Assembly: GCF_028622115.1 (NCBI RefSeq)
Contig: NZ_CP097263.1
Coordinates: 8,370,001-8,434,000, forward strand
From: Kutzneria chonburiensis
GTDB taxonomy: Bacteria; Actinomycetota; Actinomycetes; Mycobacteriales; Pseudonocardiaceae
Length of the DNA: 64,000 bases
Reading direction: 5' to 3'
Position numbers and translations under genes: made by a program. This document shows positions 55,217 to 62,424 of this stretch, piece by piece; the first letter of the stretch is position 1, and every line of letters starts with the position of its first letter. The notes beneath the pieces were generated by a model. That model was not told the DNA's origin, ran no database searches, and was given only the letters and a program-made list of their open reading frames with translations.

Positions 55217-55297
55217 GTGACCTCGGTCACGACACGGTTACTCGCCAGTCAACTTGGACCTACTCTGGAGTAGCAATTGACTGTGACTCACATCACG
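55217..55297. promoter_or_regulatory. Cluster of palindromes before the hydrolase gene
   Basis: Three sites lie within 81 bp. GTGACCTCGGTCAC (55217-55230) and TGTGACTCACATCACG (55282-55297) both fit GTGA-N6-TCAC, the core of actinobacterial CRP-type sites. CTACTCTGGAGTAG (55260-55273) is a perfect 14-bp palindrome of another type. They could bind a CRP-like and a second regulator. Inference from sequence pattern only. Confidence 0.45.
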
Positions 55298-55304
55298 TCC
55301 AAAC

Positions 55305-55335
55305 GGCGGTGTCATCACCCTCTGACGACACCGCC
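55305..55335. terminator. Terminator hairpin
   Basis: Arms of 13 bp (55305-55317, GGCGGTGTCATCA, and 55323-55335) with one G-T-type mismatch and a 5-base loop. It is 43 bp past the stop of the Asn/Gly repeat protein gene and upstream of the hydrolase promoter region. Confidence 0.75.
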
Positions 55336-55377
55336 ATTCGGTCGTGCCCCGAGCGCCGTTGATCGAGGTCGAGTCAC

Positions 55378-56396
55378 TCAGTGGTTGCCGACGCCGCCGG
55401 AGTTGCCGCCGCCGACCGTGTTGCCGGAACCGCCGTTGCTGTTCCCGTTGCCGCCGTTGTTGCTGTTCCCGATGTTGTTGCCGTTGCCGCCGACGTTGCC
55501 CTGGCCGGCGTTGTTGCCGTTGCCGCCGTTGTGGTTGCCCGGGACCGGCCACCAGTCGCGCGGCTCCAGCAGCGTCCGCTCCGACGGCGAGGCCGTGAAC
55601 GTGTACGCGCGGGGCGAGTGGTTGCCGATGCCACCCGAGTTGCCGCCGCCGACGGTGTTGCCGGAACCGCCGTTGCTGTTCCCGTTGCCGCCGTTGTTGC
55701 TGTTCCCGATGTTGTTGCCGTTGCCGCCGACGTTGCCCTGGCCGGCGTTGTTGCCGCTGCCACCGTTGCTGTTGCCCGGGCCGGTGGCCAGGCTGCGCGC
55801 GCCGAATCCGCCCTCGGGCAGCGGGTAGGCGACGTCCGTGCCGCCGCCGTTGCCGACGCCGCCGGAGTTGCCGCCGCCGACGGTGTTGCCGGAGCCGCCG
55901 TTGCTGTTGCCGTTGCCGCCGTTGTTGGCCGAGCCGATGTTGTTGCCGTTGCCCCCGGTGTTGCCGGAACCGGAGTTGTTGCCGCCGCCGGCGTTGGTGT
56001 TGCCGGGACCGCTCATCGGCGCCACGTCGGCGCCGAGGAAGTCTGCGAAGGGGACCGAGGCCGCCTGGGCGAGCTTGGTCAGGCCGTTGTGCGCCCCGCC
56101 GGCGTTGCCCCCGCCGACCGTGTTGCCCGCACCGCCGTTGCTGTTGCCGTTGCCGCCGTTGTTGTTGTCGCCGATGTTGTTGCCGTTGCCGCCGACATTG
56201 CCCTGACCGGCATTGTTGCCGTTGCCGCCGTTCGTGTTGCCGGTCGGCACCACGTTCTGGCTCAGGACATTAACGTTGGAAACGAGTGGCTGTTGGAAAA
56301 GGGGTTGCCGGCCGGTGCCGCTGCCGCGAATGCCGGTGCCCCGATAACCAGCATTCCGGTCGCGGTCACCGCAACGACAAGTGCCTTCTTGGCCAC
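55378..56396 (-). CDS. Secreted Asn/Gly-rich repeat protein (probable frameshift near start)
   Basis: A GTG at 56394-56396 with AAGGAG before it starts a clear signal peptide (AKKALVVAVTATGMLVIGAPAFA). That frame soon hits a stop, while the repeat frame begins NPLFQQPLVSNVNVLS if one base is added in the run 56297-56304 (AAAAGGGG on the plus strand). The mature protein of about 310 residues is four blocks of about 49 residues, each with GNVGGNGNNIGNSNNGGNGN and SNGGSGNTVGGGNSGG. Unique linkers of 20-40 residues separate them. There are no cysteines. The pattern resembles glycine-rich extended helices or the NxGxGN repeats of PPE proteins. Its role, perhaps surface coat or adhesion, is inferred. 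Confidence 0.75.
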
Positions 56397-56787
56397 GGTC
56401 TCTCCTTTTTGATCTTGTGTTGTGCGCCGCGGCGGCGAGCGGAAGTGCGCCTCCTCCAGCCCGGATCCGCCTCGGCGGGACCGAGGCTAGCCCGGCAAAC
56501 AGCGATCTCACGGCGCGTGCCCTCGTTCGGGTGGCCCCATTTCCGGTAATCGGTATCACCCGCCGGTGGCGATTCACTAGGCCGAATGGGTAAAAGCGCG
56601 GGTGGGAGACTCGGGTGGAATACCCGGCCGGGGGACGTCACCGGACCGTGATCAACTTCCGGCGATTTGCCCTCACTTCGATGCCTGTGGCATACAGGAA
56701 GGTCGCCGATGTCGCCGGGCAGTTGTTTGATTCGGCAACAGTGACGGACATTACTCCGAACAGGTGGAGCCGGCGCGTCGTGGCACG
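56397..56787. other. 391-bp divergent intergenic region
   Basis: The region lies between the repeat protein (-) and folP2 (+) and should hold both promoters. It is less GC-rich at 56540-56590 and 56685-56760. No convincing consensus promoter, hairpin or small gene was identified. Several short open frames cross it without ribosome sites. Confidence 0.5.
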
Positions 56788-57666
56788 ATGACCGTTGTGC
56801 GACCGTTGCGATTCGGGACGAGGCAGGTCGGCGCGGACCGGGCGCTGGTGATGGCCATCGTCAACCGGACGCGCGACTCCTTCTACGACCGTGGCGCCAC
56901 CTTCGCCGAAGAGGCCGCGCTGGCCGCCGTGGACGTGGCGGTGGCCGACGGCGCCGACATCATCGACATCGGCGGCGTACGGGCCGGGTCCCAGGGCGAG
57001 ACCGTGGATGTGGCCGAAGAGGCCCGCCGCGTGGTCCCGTTCGTCGCCACCGTCCGCGAGCGGCATCCGGACGTCGTGATCAGCGTGGACACCTGGCGGC
57101 ACGAGGTCGCGGCGCAGGTCTGCCGCGAGGGCGCGGACCTGATCAACGACACCTGGGCCGGCGCCGACCCGCGACTGGCCGAAGTGGCGGCGGAGCACGG
57201 CGTCGGCATCGTCTGTTCACACACCGGCGGCCTGCCGCCGCGCACCGATCCCTTCCGCCCGCGCTACCGGGACGTGGTGGCCGAGGTCGCCGAGGAGCTG
57301 GCTGCCGCGGCGGAACGCATGGTGGCGCTGGGCGTGCCCGCGGACGGCGTGCTCATCGACCCGACCCACGACTTCGGCAAGAACACCTGGCACGGGCTGG
57401 AACTGCTGCGCCGCTTGGACGAGCTCGTCGGCACCGGTTGGCCGGTGCTGATGGCGCTGTCCAACAAGGACTTCGTCGGCGAGACGCTCGGCGTCAGCCT
57501 GGAGGAGCGGGTCGACGGCACGCTGGCGGCGACCGCCGTCGCGGCCCATGGCGGCGCCCGGGTGTTCCGCGCGCACCAGGTCAAGCAGACCCGGCAGGTG
57601 CTGGACATGGTGGCCAGCATCGCCGGCACCCGCCCGCCGTCGGCCGTGCTGCGGGCCCTGGCCTGA
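56788..57666 (+). CDS. folP2: Dihydropteroate synthase-related protein FolP2
   Basis: A 292-residue pterin-binding TIM-barrel protein. DHPS-like motifs are MAIVNRTRDSFYDRG, DIIDIGGVRAGSQGE, VISVDTWRHEVA, DLINDTWAG and LIDPTHDFGKNT. Next to gpgS as in mycobacteria, where FolP2 (Rv1207) is the second DHPS-like protein and is reported to lack ordinary DHPS activity. So its true reaction is open. ATG at 56788 (MTVVRPLRFG); an upstream in-frame ATG is less likely. TGATG overlap with gpgS. Confidence 0.92.
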   Translation: MTVVRPLRFGTRQVGADRALVMAIVNRTRDSFYDRGATFAEEAALAAVDVAVADGADIIDIGGVRAGSQGETVDVAEEARRVVPFVATVRERHPDVVISVDTWRHEVAAQVCREGADLINDTWAGADPRLAEVAAEHGVGIVCSHTGGLPPRTDPFRPRYRDVVAEVAEELAAAAERMVALGVPADGVLIDPTHDFGKNTWHGLELLRRLDELVGTGWPVLMALSNKDFVGETLGVSLEERVDGTLAATAVAAHGGARVFRAHQVKQTRQVLDMVASIAGTRPPSAVLRALA

Positions 57667-58630
57667 TGCTCGACCGGACCGAGCGGTGGTTCCGCGAGCG
57701 CACCTGGCAGGAACCCGGATGGACGGTGCCGGAACTGGTGCGCGCCAAGGGTGATCGCACCGTCAGCGTGGTGCTGCCGGCGCTGGACGAGGAGGTCACG
57801 GTCGGCGCGGTGGTGGCCGCCGTCCGGCCGCTGCTGGGCTCGCTGGTGGACGAACTGGTGGTGATCGACTCCGGCTCGACCGACCGGACCGTCGAGGTGG
57901 CCCGGGCGGCCGGGGCCAGGGTGGTGCGGCGCGAAGACGTGCTGCCCGAGCTGGAACCGTTACCCGGCAAGGGAGAAGTCCTCTGGCGCTCGCTCGCCGC
58001 GACCATCGGCGATCTGGTCGTCTTCCTCGACTCCGATCTGGTCGACCCCGACCCGGCCTTCGTGCCGGCGCTGCTCGGCCCGCTGCTCACCGCGCCGGGA
58101 GTGCAGCTGGTCAAAGGCTTCTACCGACGGCCGCTGCGGCTGGAGAGCACCGGCGGCGGCCGCGTGACCGAGCTGCTGGCCCGCCCGCTGCTGGCCGCGC
58201 TGCGACCCGAGTTGTCCGGCGTGGTGCAACCGCTCGGCGGTGAATACGCCGCCACGCGCGAACTTCTGGAGTCGGTGCCGTTCGCCGCCGGCTACGGCGT
58301 CGAGATCGGCCTGCTGATCGACACCCACGCGGCGTACGGGCTGGACGGTCTGGCCCAGGTCAACCTGGGCGTGCGCAAGCACCGGAACCGATCACTGCTC
58401 CAGCTCGGCGCGATGTCCAGCCAGATACTCGGCACGGCGCTGGGCCGCTGCGGCACCGACGTCGGCGAGGCCACCGTGCTGACCCAGTTCGTGCAGGTGG
58501 ACGGGGAGTGGCTGCCCGACCCGACCACCGTGTCGACCGCCGACCGGCCGCCGATGCGCACCCTGCGCGGGCGGGTTTCGGACGACCCCGTGCACGGGTG
58601 GCCCCGGACGTGCCACGATCGAAGGCGTGA
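57666..58630 (+). CDS. gpgS: Glucosyl-3-phosphoglycerate synthase (probable frameshift near the end)
   Basis: A GT81-type glycosyltransferase with VVLPALDEEVTVGAVVAAV, VIDSGSTDRT, the DxD motif in VVFLDSDLVDPDP, KGFYRRPL and GGEYAATRELL. It makes glucosyl-3-phosphoglycerate, the first step of methylglucose lipopolysaccharide. As written, the frame runs on past the next gene to 59015. One missing base near the G-rich stretch 58568-58578 would instead end it with TGA at 58628-58630. That overlaps the next GTG (GTGA) and gives about 321 residues, the usual length. The end coordinate given assumes this repair. Confidence 0.88.
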
Positions 58631-58938
58631 CCACCGTACTCATCTACCTCGTCGTGATGGCCGTGGTGGCCGGCGTGGTGTTCCTGGCCGCGTCGCTGGT
58701 CTTCGGCCGCGGCGAGGAGCTGGCCCCGCTGCCGCCGGGCGCGTCGCCCACGCGGCTGCCCGCCGACGCGGTCACCGAGCAGGACGTCCAGGACCTGCGG
58801 TTCCAGCAGGTCTTCCGCGGCTACAAGATGTCCGAGGTCGACTGGGCGCTCGACCGGCTCGGCCGCGAGGTGACCGAGCTGCGGGCCAAGGTGGCCGAGC
58901 TGGAGGAGCGGCTGCCGGCGGAGGAGAACGCGCGGTGA
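58627..58938 (+). CDS. DivIVA-domain protein (Rv1209-like)
   Basis: A 103-residue protein. One membrane segment (VLIYLVVMAVVAGVVFLAASLVF) leads to a DivIVA-type motif FQQVFRGYKMSEVDWALDRL and a short coiled coil (GREVTELRAKVAELEERLP). It matches the small DivIVA-domain gene between gpgS and tagA in mycobacteria. It may recruit partners to curved membrane or poles. GTG start; its TGA overlaps the first 77-bp repeat (GTGA at 58935). Confidence 0.88.
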   Translation: MTTVLIYLVVMAVVAGVVFLAASLVFGRGEELAPLPPGASPTRLPADAVTEQDVQDLRFQQVFRGYKMSEVDWALDRLGREVTELRAKVAELEERLPAEENAR

Positions 58939-59015
58939 CCGAGCTTGCGAGGGAGCCATTGAGTACAGGGACCTGGGTCGCAGACCCGCCGAGCGCCAGC
59001 GAGGTGGGCCTGTGA
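58935..59015 (+). CDS. 26-residue micro-ORF, repeat copy 1
   Basis: Reads VTELAREPLSTGTWVADPPS then ASEVGL and stops at TGA 59013-59015. Start overlaps the DivIVA-like stop and end overlaps the next micro-ORF start, both as GTGA. No known domain. It may be translated only to pass ribosomes on, or may be an accident of the repeat sequence. Confidence 0.4.
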   Translation: MTELAREPLSTGTWVADPPSASEVGL

Positions 59016-59088
59016 CCGAGCTTGCGAGGGAGCCATTGAGTACAGGGACCTGGGTCGCAGACCCGCCGAGCGCCAGCGAGGTGGGCCG
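58935..59088 (+). repeat. 77-bp tandem duplication with coupled micro-ORFs
   Basis: Two units, 58935-59011 and 59012-59088, are identical at 76 of 77 bases (last base T or G). Each starts GTGACCGAGCTTGCGAGG and contains a small hairpin GGGTCGCAGACCC. They are inserted exactly at the GTGA stop/start joint between the DivIVA-like gene and tagA. Because each unit restores a GTGA at its end, the chain of overlaps is kept. The length is not a multiple of three. Confidence 0.95.
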
Positions 59089-59092
59089 GTGA
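59012..59092 (+). CDS. 26-residue micro-ORF, repeat copy 2
   Basis: Same peptide as copy 1 except that the last residue is Arg rather than Leu. The stop TGA (59090-59092) overlaps the GTG of tagA at 59089. Together with copy 1 this makes a string of four genes joined by GTGA overlaps. Confidence 0.4.
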   Translation: MTELAREPLSTGTWVADPPSASEVGR

Positions 59093-59640
59093 CGCAGCCG
59101 GTCCGCTGCCCGTGGGGTGACTCCACAGAGGACTACCAGCGCTATCACGACGAGGAGTGGGGCGTCGAACTGCGCGGTGTGCCCGAGATGTTCGAGCGGC
59201 TCACCCTCGAGGGCTTCCAGTCCGGCCTGTCGTGGATCACGATCCTGCGCAAGCGGGAGGCCTTCCGTGCCGCCTTCGCGCGGTTCGACCCGAAGAAGGT
59301 CGCGGCGTTCGACGAGGCCGACGTGGAGCGGCTGATGGCCGACACCGGCATCGTGCGCAACCGGCAGAAGATCGTCGCGGCGGTCCGCAACGCCGGCGTG
59401 GTGACCGGTCTGGACCAGCCGCTGGACGAGCTGCTCTGGTCGTTCGCGCCGACCGGACGGCGCCGCCGCCCGCGCACCGTGGCCGACGTGCCGGCCGTCA
59501 CGCCCGAGTCGACCGCGATGGCCAAGGCCTTGCGCAAACTCGGCTTCGTCTTCATCGGCCCGACCACGTGCTATGCGCTGATGCAGGCGACCGGCATGGT
59601 CGACGACCACATCGCCGCCTGCTGGCGGGCGAGGCGCTGA
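59089..59640 (+). CDS. tag: DNA-3-methyladenine glycosylase I
   Basis: A 183-residue Tag enzyme. Zinc-binding and base-pocket signs include CPWGDSTEDYQRYHDEEWGV near the start, FQSGLSWITILRKREAFR and FVFIGPTTCYALMQATGMVDDHIAACW at the end (Cys and His ligands). It removes 3-methyladenine from DNA. Same position as tagA (Rv1210) in M. tuberculosis. GTG start overlapping the second micro-ORF. Confidence 0.94.
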   Translation: MTQPVRCPWGDSTEDYQRYHDEEWGVELRGVPEMFERLTLEGFQSGLSWITILRKREAFRAAFARFDPKKVAAFDEADVERLMADTGIVRNRQKIVAAVRNAGVVTGLDQPLDELLWSFAPTGRRRRPRTVADVPAVTPESTAMAKALRKLGFVFIGPTTCYALMQATGMVDDHIAACWRARR

Positions 59641-59862
59641 CCGTCCACAGGGGACGATTTCCGGGATCGGCACGGCCCGTGCGGCCGCCGACCGGCGTGC
59701 CGGCTCGGCGGCACGGGGCCTGACTTGCCAAGATGGTGCCGGCGGCGTGCGGCCGAAAAGATCGGTTCGGTTTCACGCCCGATGGCGGATGGGGGAGAAT
59801 GGACGGGACCCGACAGGCTGGGAGGCGGTCGGGCCGAGCTGGACGTACGGAGGGAGCACGCT

Positions 59863-60030
59863 ATGGCGGCCATGAAGCCCAGGACCGGCGACGGTCCCCT
59901 TGAGGTCACCAAGGAGGGGCGCGGCATCGTGATGCGGGTGCCCCTCGAAGGTGGTGGGCGCCTCGTCGTCGAGATGTCGGCGGAGGAGGCGAGCGAACTG
60001 GGCGATGCCCTCAAGGGCGTCGTGGGCTAG
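59863..60030 (+). CDS. DUF3117 protein
   Basis: A 55-residue conserved actinobacterial protein, starting MAAMKPRTGDGPLEVTKEGR and ending EEASELGDALKGVVG. This is the DUF3117 family (Rv1211-like), found after tagA in related genomes. ATG with GGAGGGAG 6 bp before. The function is unknown. Confidence 0.92.
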   Translation: MAAMKPRTGDGPLEVTKEGRGIVMRVPLEGGGRLVVEMSAEEASELGDALKGVVG

Positions 60031-60110
60031 ACGCCGCACCGCGTGTTCCCGAGCCCCGGTTTCCGATCAAGGAGCCGGGGCAGAATTCGTTTCCCTGCTG
60101 GAGGTCCCCC

Positions 60111-61547
60111 GTGCGCTCGACGGCGCCCGCCGTGCCAACCCCGCTGCCCGCGATCGAGGTCGTGCCGACCCCGCACCGCAGCCTCCCCACCGTGGTGGTG
60201 GTCGCCGACGGCCCCGCGTACGGGCCGGGGCGTGATCGTCTCGACGAGGCCGCGCTGGCCGCGTTCGAGCCGACCGGCAAGACCGGCGAGACCCGCCAGG
60301 TCGGCGCCGCCTGGATCGTCGGCGTCGGCGACGGCGCGGCCAAGGACTGGCGGTCCGCCGGTGCGTCGCTGGTCCGGGCGGTCAACGAGCGTGAGATCCC
60401 CCGCTTTCAGGTGCTGCTGCCCGAGGACGTGACCGCCGAGCAGGCCGGCGCCTTCGCACTGGGCCTCGCGCTGGGCGGCTACACGTTCAAGGTGACCGGC
60501 GACACGCCGGCCGCCCGCGTGAAGTCAGTGCAACTCGTCACATCCGCGCCGGTGGCCGACGCCGTCGCCGAGGCATTGGTGCTGGCCGCCGCCACCGCGC
60601 TGACGCGGGACCTGGCCAACACTCCGTCAAACGTGAAGGACCCGGCTTGGCTGGCCGGCACCGCCGCGCGGCTGGCGGCCGGCGTCACCGGCCTGACGGC
60701 CGCGGTCCGCGACGAGAAGTGGCTGGCCGAGCAGGGTTTCGGTGGCGTGCTGGCGGTCGGCGGCGGTTCCTCGCGGCCGCCGCGCTTCGTCGAGTTGACG
60801 TGGCGTCCGAAGGGCTCGGCGAAGGCCCCGCACCTGGTGTTCGTCGGCAAGGGCATCACGTTCGACACCGGCGGCATCTCGATCAAGCCGGCCGACGGCA
60901 TGCACCTGATGCGGACCGACATGGCCGGCGGCGCCGCCGTGATCGCCGCGCTGCTTGCCGTCGCCGCACTGAACCTGCCCCTTCGGGTCACCGGTCTCGT
61001 GCCGTGCGCGGAGAACCACGTGTCCGGTTCGGCCTACCGGCCCGGCGACATCGTGACCCACTACGGCGGCAAGACGACCGAGGTCGCCAACACCGACGCC
61101 GAGGGCCGCATGGTGCTGGCCGACGCCATGACCTGGGCCGCGCGCAAGCACTCCCCGGACGTGCTGGTCGACGTGGCCACCCTCACCGGCGCGATGAAGA
61201 TCTCGCTCGGCGTGCGGACCGGCGGCCTGTTCGCCACCACCGACGAACTCGCCGCGCAGGTGATCGCCGCCGGCGCCGAGGTCGGCGAGGCGCACTGGCG
61301 GATGCCGCTGATCGAGGACCTGGCCGACTCGGTGCGGAGCGAGATCGCCGACGTCAAGCAGGCCCCGGGCGGTCCCGGCGGTATCGCCGCCGCGCTGTTC
61401 CTGCGCGAGTTCAGCGGCGGCCTGCCGTGGGTCCACCTCGACATCGCCGGCCCGGCCCGCGCCGAGACGGCCTACGACGAGGTCGTGCCCGGAGCCAGCG
61501 GCTTCGCGGCGCGCACCCTGGTCAGGTTCGCTCAGAACTATCGCTGA
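60111..61547 (+). CDS. pepA: Leucyl aminopeptidase (M17)
   Basis: A 478-residue M17 aminopeptidase. The metal and active-site motifs are GKGITFDTGGISIKP (Lys, Asp), MRTDMAGGAAV and NTDAEGRMVLAD. The N-terminal domain (about 1-165) is more variable, as usual. It removes N-terminal residues in the cytoplasm as a hexamer. GTG with GGAGG 6 bp before. The last 26 bp overlap the convergent LysR gene. Confidence 0.93.
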   Translation: MRSTAPAVPTPLPAIEVVPTPHRSLPTVVVVADGPAYGPGRDRLDEAALAAFEPTGKTGETRQVGAAWIVGVGDGAAKDWRSAGASLVRAVNEREIPRFQVLLPEDVTAEQAGAFALGLALGGYTFKVTGDTPAARVKSVQLVTSAPVADAVAEALVLAAATALTRDLANTPSNVKDPAWLAGTAARLAAGVTGLTAAVRDEKWLAEQGFGGVLAVGGGSSRPPRFVELTWRPKGSAKAPHLVFVGKGITFDTGGISIKPADGMHLMRTDMAGGAAVIAALLAVAALNLPLRVTGLVPCAENHVSGSAYRPGDIVTHYGGKTTEVANTDAEGRMVLADAMTWAARKHSPDVLVDVATLTGAMKISLGVRTGGLFATTDELAAQVIAAGAEVGEAHWRMPLIEDLADSVRSEIADVKQAPGGPGGIAAALFLREFSGGLPWVHLDIAGPARAETAYDEVVPGASGFAARTLVRFAQNYR

Positions 61548-62424
61548 CGAAGGCTCGGAACAGCTCGACCGCCGGTGGCAGGGGCACTGCCGCCGACCAG
61601 ACCAGCCCGATGGTGCGGCTGGCCGACGGGGTGAGCGCGAGCTCGACGACGCCGTTCAACACCGTGTCGGCCTGCGGCAGCAGCGCCACACCGAGGCCGG
61701 CGGCGACGAGCCCGCGCACCGTGTCCACCTCTTCGCCCTCGAAGGCCAGCACCGGCAGGAAGCCGGCCTGCTGGCACAGGGCGTCGGTGATGCGGCGCAG
61801 GCCGTAGCCGGCCTTCATCCCGACGAACTGCTGGTCGGCCAGTTCGGCCAGCCGCACCCGGCGGCGGCCGGCCAGCGGATGCCCGGTCGGCACGGTCAGC
61901 AGCAGCGGCTGCTCGTAGAGGGGCTGGCCGGCGAGGTCCGGCTGGCCGACCGGCAGTGGCGCGGTCAACGCCAGGTCGACGTCGCCGGACCGGACCCGGG
62001 CCAGCATCTCCTCGTGCGAGGCCTGCTGGAGGGCGAACTGGACGTTCGGATGCTCGGCCCGGAACGCCCGCAGCAGCTCCGGCACCCGCACCCCGCCCAT
62101 GGTGTGCAGGAAGGCCAGCACGACCTGGCCGCGCTCCGGATCGGCCTCCCCGATGGCCCGCCGGCAGCCGGCCTCCAGCACGCCCAGCGCCTGCTCGGCC
62201 GCCTCGGCCAGGATCTGCCCGGCCCGGGTCAGCCGCACGCCGCGCCCGTTGCGGACGATCACCGGCGTGCCCAGCTCGGCGCTGAGCGTGGCCAGCCAGC
62301 GGCTGACCGTCGGCTGCGGCACGCCGAGCCGGTCGGCCGCCCGCGTGACGTGCTGTTCGGCGGCCAGCGCCCGCAGCAGGGCCAGCCTGGGGGCCAGTCC
62401 CGCGGCGAGCTGCTCGTGCGTCAT
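61522..62424 (-). CDS. LysR family transcriptional regulator
   Basis: A 300-residue LysR protein with an N-terminal winged helix (LRALAAEQHVTRAADRLGVP then QPTVSRWLATLSAELG) and an effector-binding domain (ERGQVVLAFLHTMGGVRVP, LALTAPLPVGQPDLAGQ). The ATG overlaps the stop of the upstream lipoprotein gene (ATGA at 62421-62424), an unusual arrangement since LysR genes usually lie divergent from their targets. Its target and ligand are unknown. Confidence 0.9.
   Translation of the reverse strand: MTHEQLAAGLAPRLALLRALAAEQHVTRAADRLGVPQPTVSRWLATLSAELGTPVIVRNGRGVRLTRAGQILAEAAEQALGVLEAGCRRAIGEADPERGQVVLAFLHTMGGVRVPELLRAFRAEHPNVQFALQQASHEEMLARVRSGDVDLALTAPLPVGQPDLAGQPLYEQPLLLTVPTGHPLAGRRRVRLAELADQQFVGMKAGYGLRRITDALCQQAGFLPVLAFEGEEVDTVRGLVAAGLGVALLPQADTVLNGVVELALTPSASRTIGLVWSAAVPLPPAVELFRAFVSDSSERT

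Noticed and set aside
55380-56250. CRISPR-like array
   Set aside because: The repeats are about 150 bp, coding, and of degenerate trinucleotide type, with no short direct repeats and regular spacers.
55381-56412. 343-codon plus-strand Val/Ala-rich frame over the repeat gene
   Set aside because: It is the reverse reading of the Asn/Gly repeats; the minus strand has the signal peptide and ribosome site.
57438-59015. 525-residue glycosyltransferase as written
   Set aside because: The extra C-terminal part is Arg-rich, overlaps the DivIVA-like gene and the repeat, and disappears with a one-base correction.
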